A stretch of 6,369 nucleotides of DNA. It comes from Bacteroidota bacterium (GTDB lineage: Bacteria > Zhuqueibacterota > JdFR-76 > DREG01). Positions 6,258-6,369 of the stretch are shown piece by piece. The notes under the pieces were generated by a model. It saw only the letters and a program-made list of their open reading frames with translations, ran no database searches and was not told where the DNA came from. Position 1 is the stretch's first letter, and each line of letters opens with the position of its first letter. Where the stretch lies: assembly GCA_030624545.1 (NCBI GenBank), contig JAUXJX010000127.1, forward strand, positions 1 through 6,369, given 5' to 3'. The translations under genes and the position numbers were made by a program.

Positions 6258-6369
6258 TTAGCGCGACAAGTGGCTTTCAATTTTCGCTATCAGTTTCTCC
6301 GGCAATGAATCTCGATTTTCTTCATCAACCGTAAATAAAGTGACGTCTTTACGAAGCATTATCCGGCTA
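6258..6369 (-). CDS. C-terminal 36 residues of an unrecognised protein (partial)
   Basis: On the minus strand a frame is open from the right edge (first full codon at 6368) to TAA at 6260-6258. It encodes the end of a protein that includes RKDVTLFTVDEENRDSLPEK and closes with LIAKIESHLSR. The mixed charged and hydrophobic composition and a terminal amphipathic helix look like a genuine protein end, unlike the competing plus-strand frame over the same bases. An ATG occurs at 6359, but no ribosome site is visible before it, so this is more likely an internal methionine of a longer gene. I do not recognise the family. The gene has the same orientation as the DksA-like gene but is separated from it by ~660 bp. 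Confidence 0.5.
   Translation of the reverse strand, partial: SRIMLRKDVTLFTVDEENRDSLPEKLIAKIESHLSR

Noticed and set aside
5990..6334. 114-residue plus-strand open frame beginning in the right repeat arm
   Set aside because: It has no ribosome site, begins inside the repeat, has no recognisable motif, and overlaps a more protein-like minus-strand frame at 6258-6369.

Overview
The window looks like a piece of a bacterial chromosome with about half G+C in the genes and clearly AT-richer intergenic DNA. The gene content (Lon, a small heat shock protein, a DksA/TraR-type zinc-finger protein and a UAP1-like nucleotidyltransferase) fits a Gram-negative-type bacterium, for example an acidobacterial, deltaproteobacterial or uncultured relative. 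The sequence alone does not settle the phylum. No rRNA, tRNA, CRISPR, phage or transposase gene is visible.

Layout from left to right. (1) Positions 1-403, plus strand: the C-terminal part of a protein ending in a TrkA-C (RCK_C) regulatory domain. (2) Positions 4885 down to 479, minus strand: a compact three-gene unit transcribed as hsp20, lon, then a UDPGP/UAP1-family sugar-1-phosphate uridylyltransferase. The hsp20-lon gap is 19 nt. The lon stop codon and the TTG start of the uridylyltransferase overlap as TTGA, which suggests translational coupling. A candidate sigma70-type promoter lies just upstream of hsp20. (3) Positions 5596-5183, minus strand: a DksA/TraR-like C4 zinc-finger protein. 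It is followed by a strong intrinsic terminator with a cUUCGg tetraloop (about 5096-5129), which separates it from the hsp20-lon unit. (4) Positions 5597-6257: an AT-rich noncoding stretch of about 660 bp. It holds a MITE-like structure of about 170 bp, with inverted 'ACCACAGAG..CACAGAG' arms bracketed by an exact 8-bp direct repeat. (5) Positions 6258-6369, minus strand: the last 36 codons of an unrecognised gene.

The functional theme is stress and proteostasis. Hsp20 holds unfolding proteins, Lon degrades them, and the DksA-like protein is a likely RNA polymerase regulator next door. The unexpected member is the UDP-sugar pyrophosphorylase placed in the same unit as Lon. No clearly new multi-gene system is visible. 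The items most worth a second look are the MITE-like repeat, the lon/UDPGP coupling, and the UDPGP signature that mixes features of two subfamilies.
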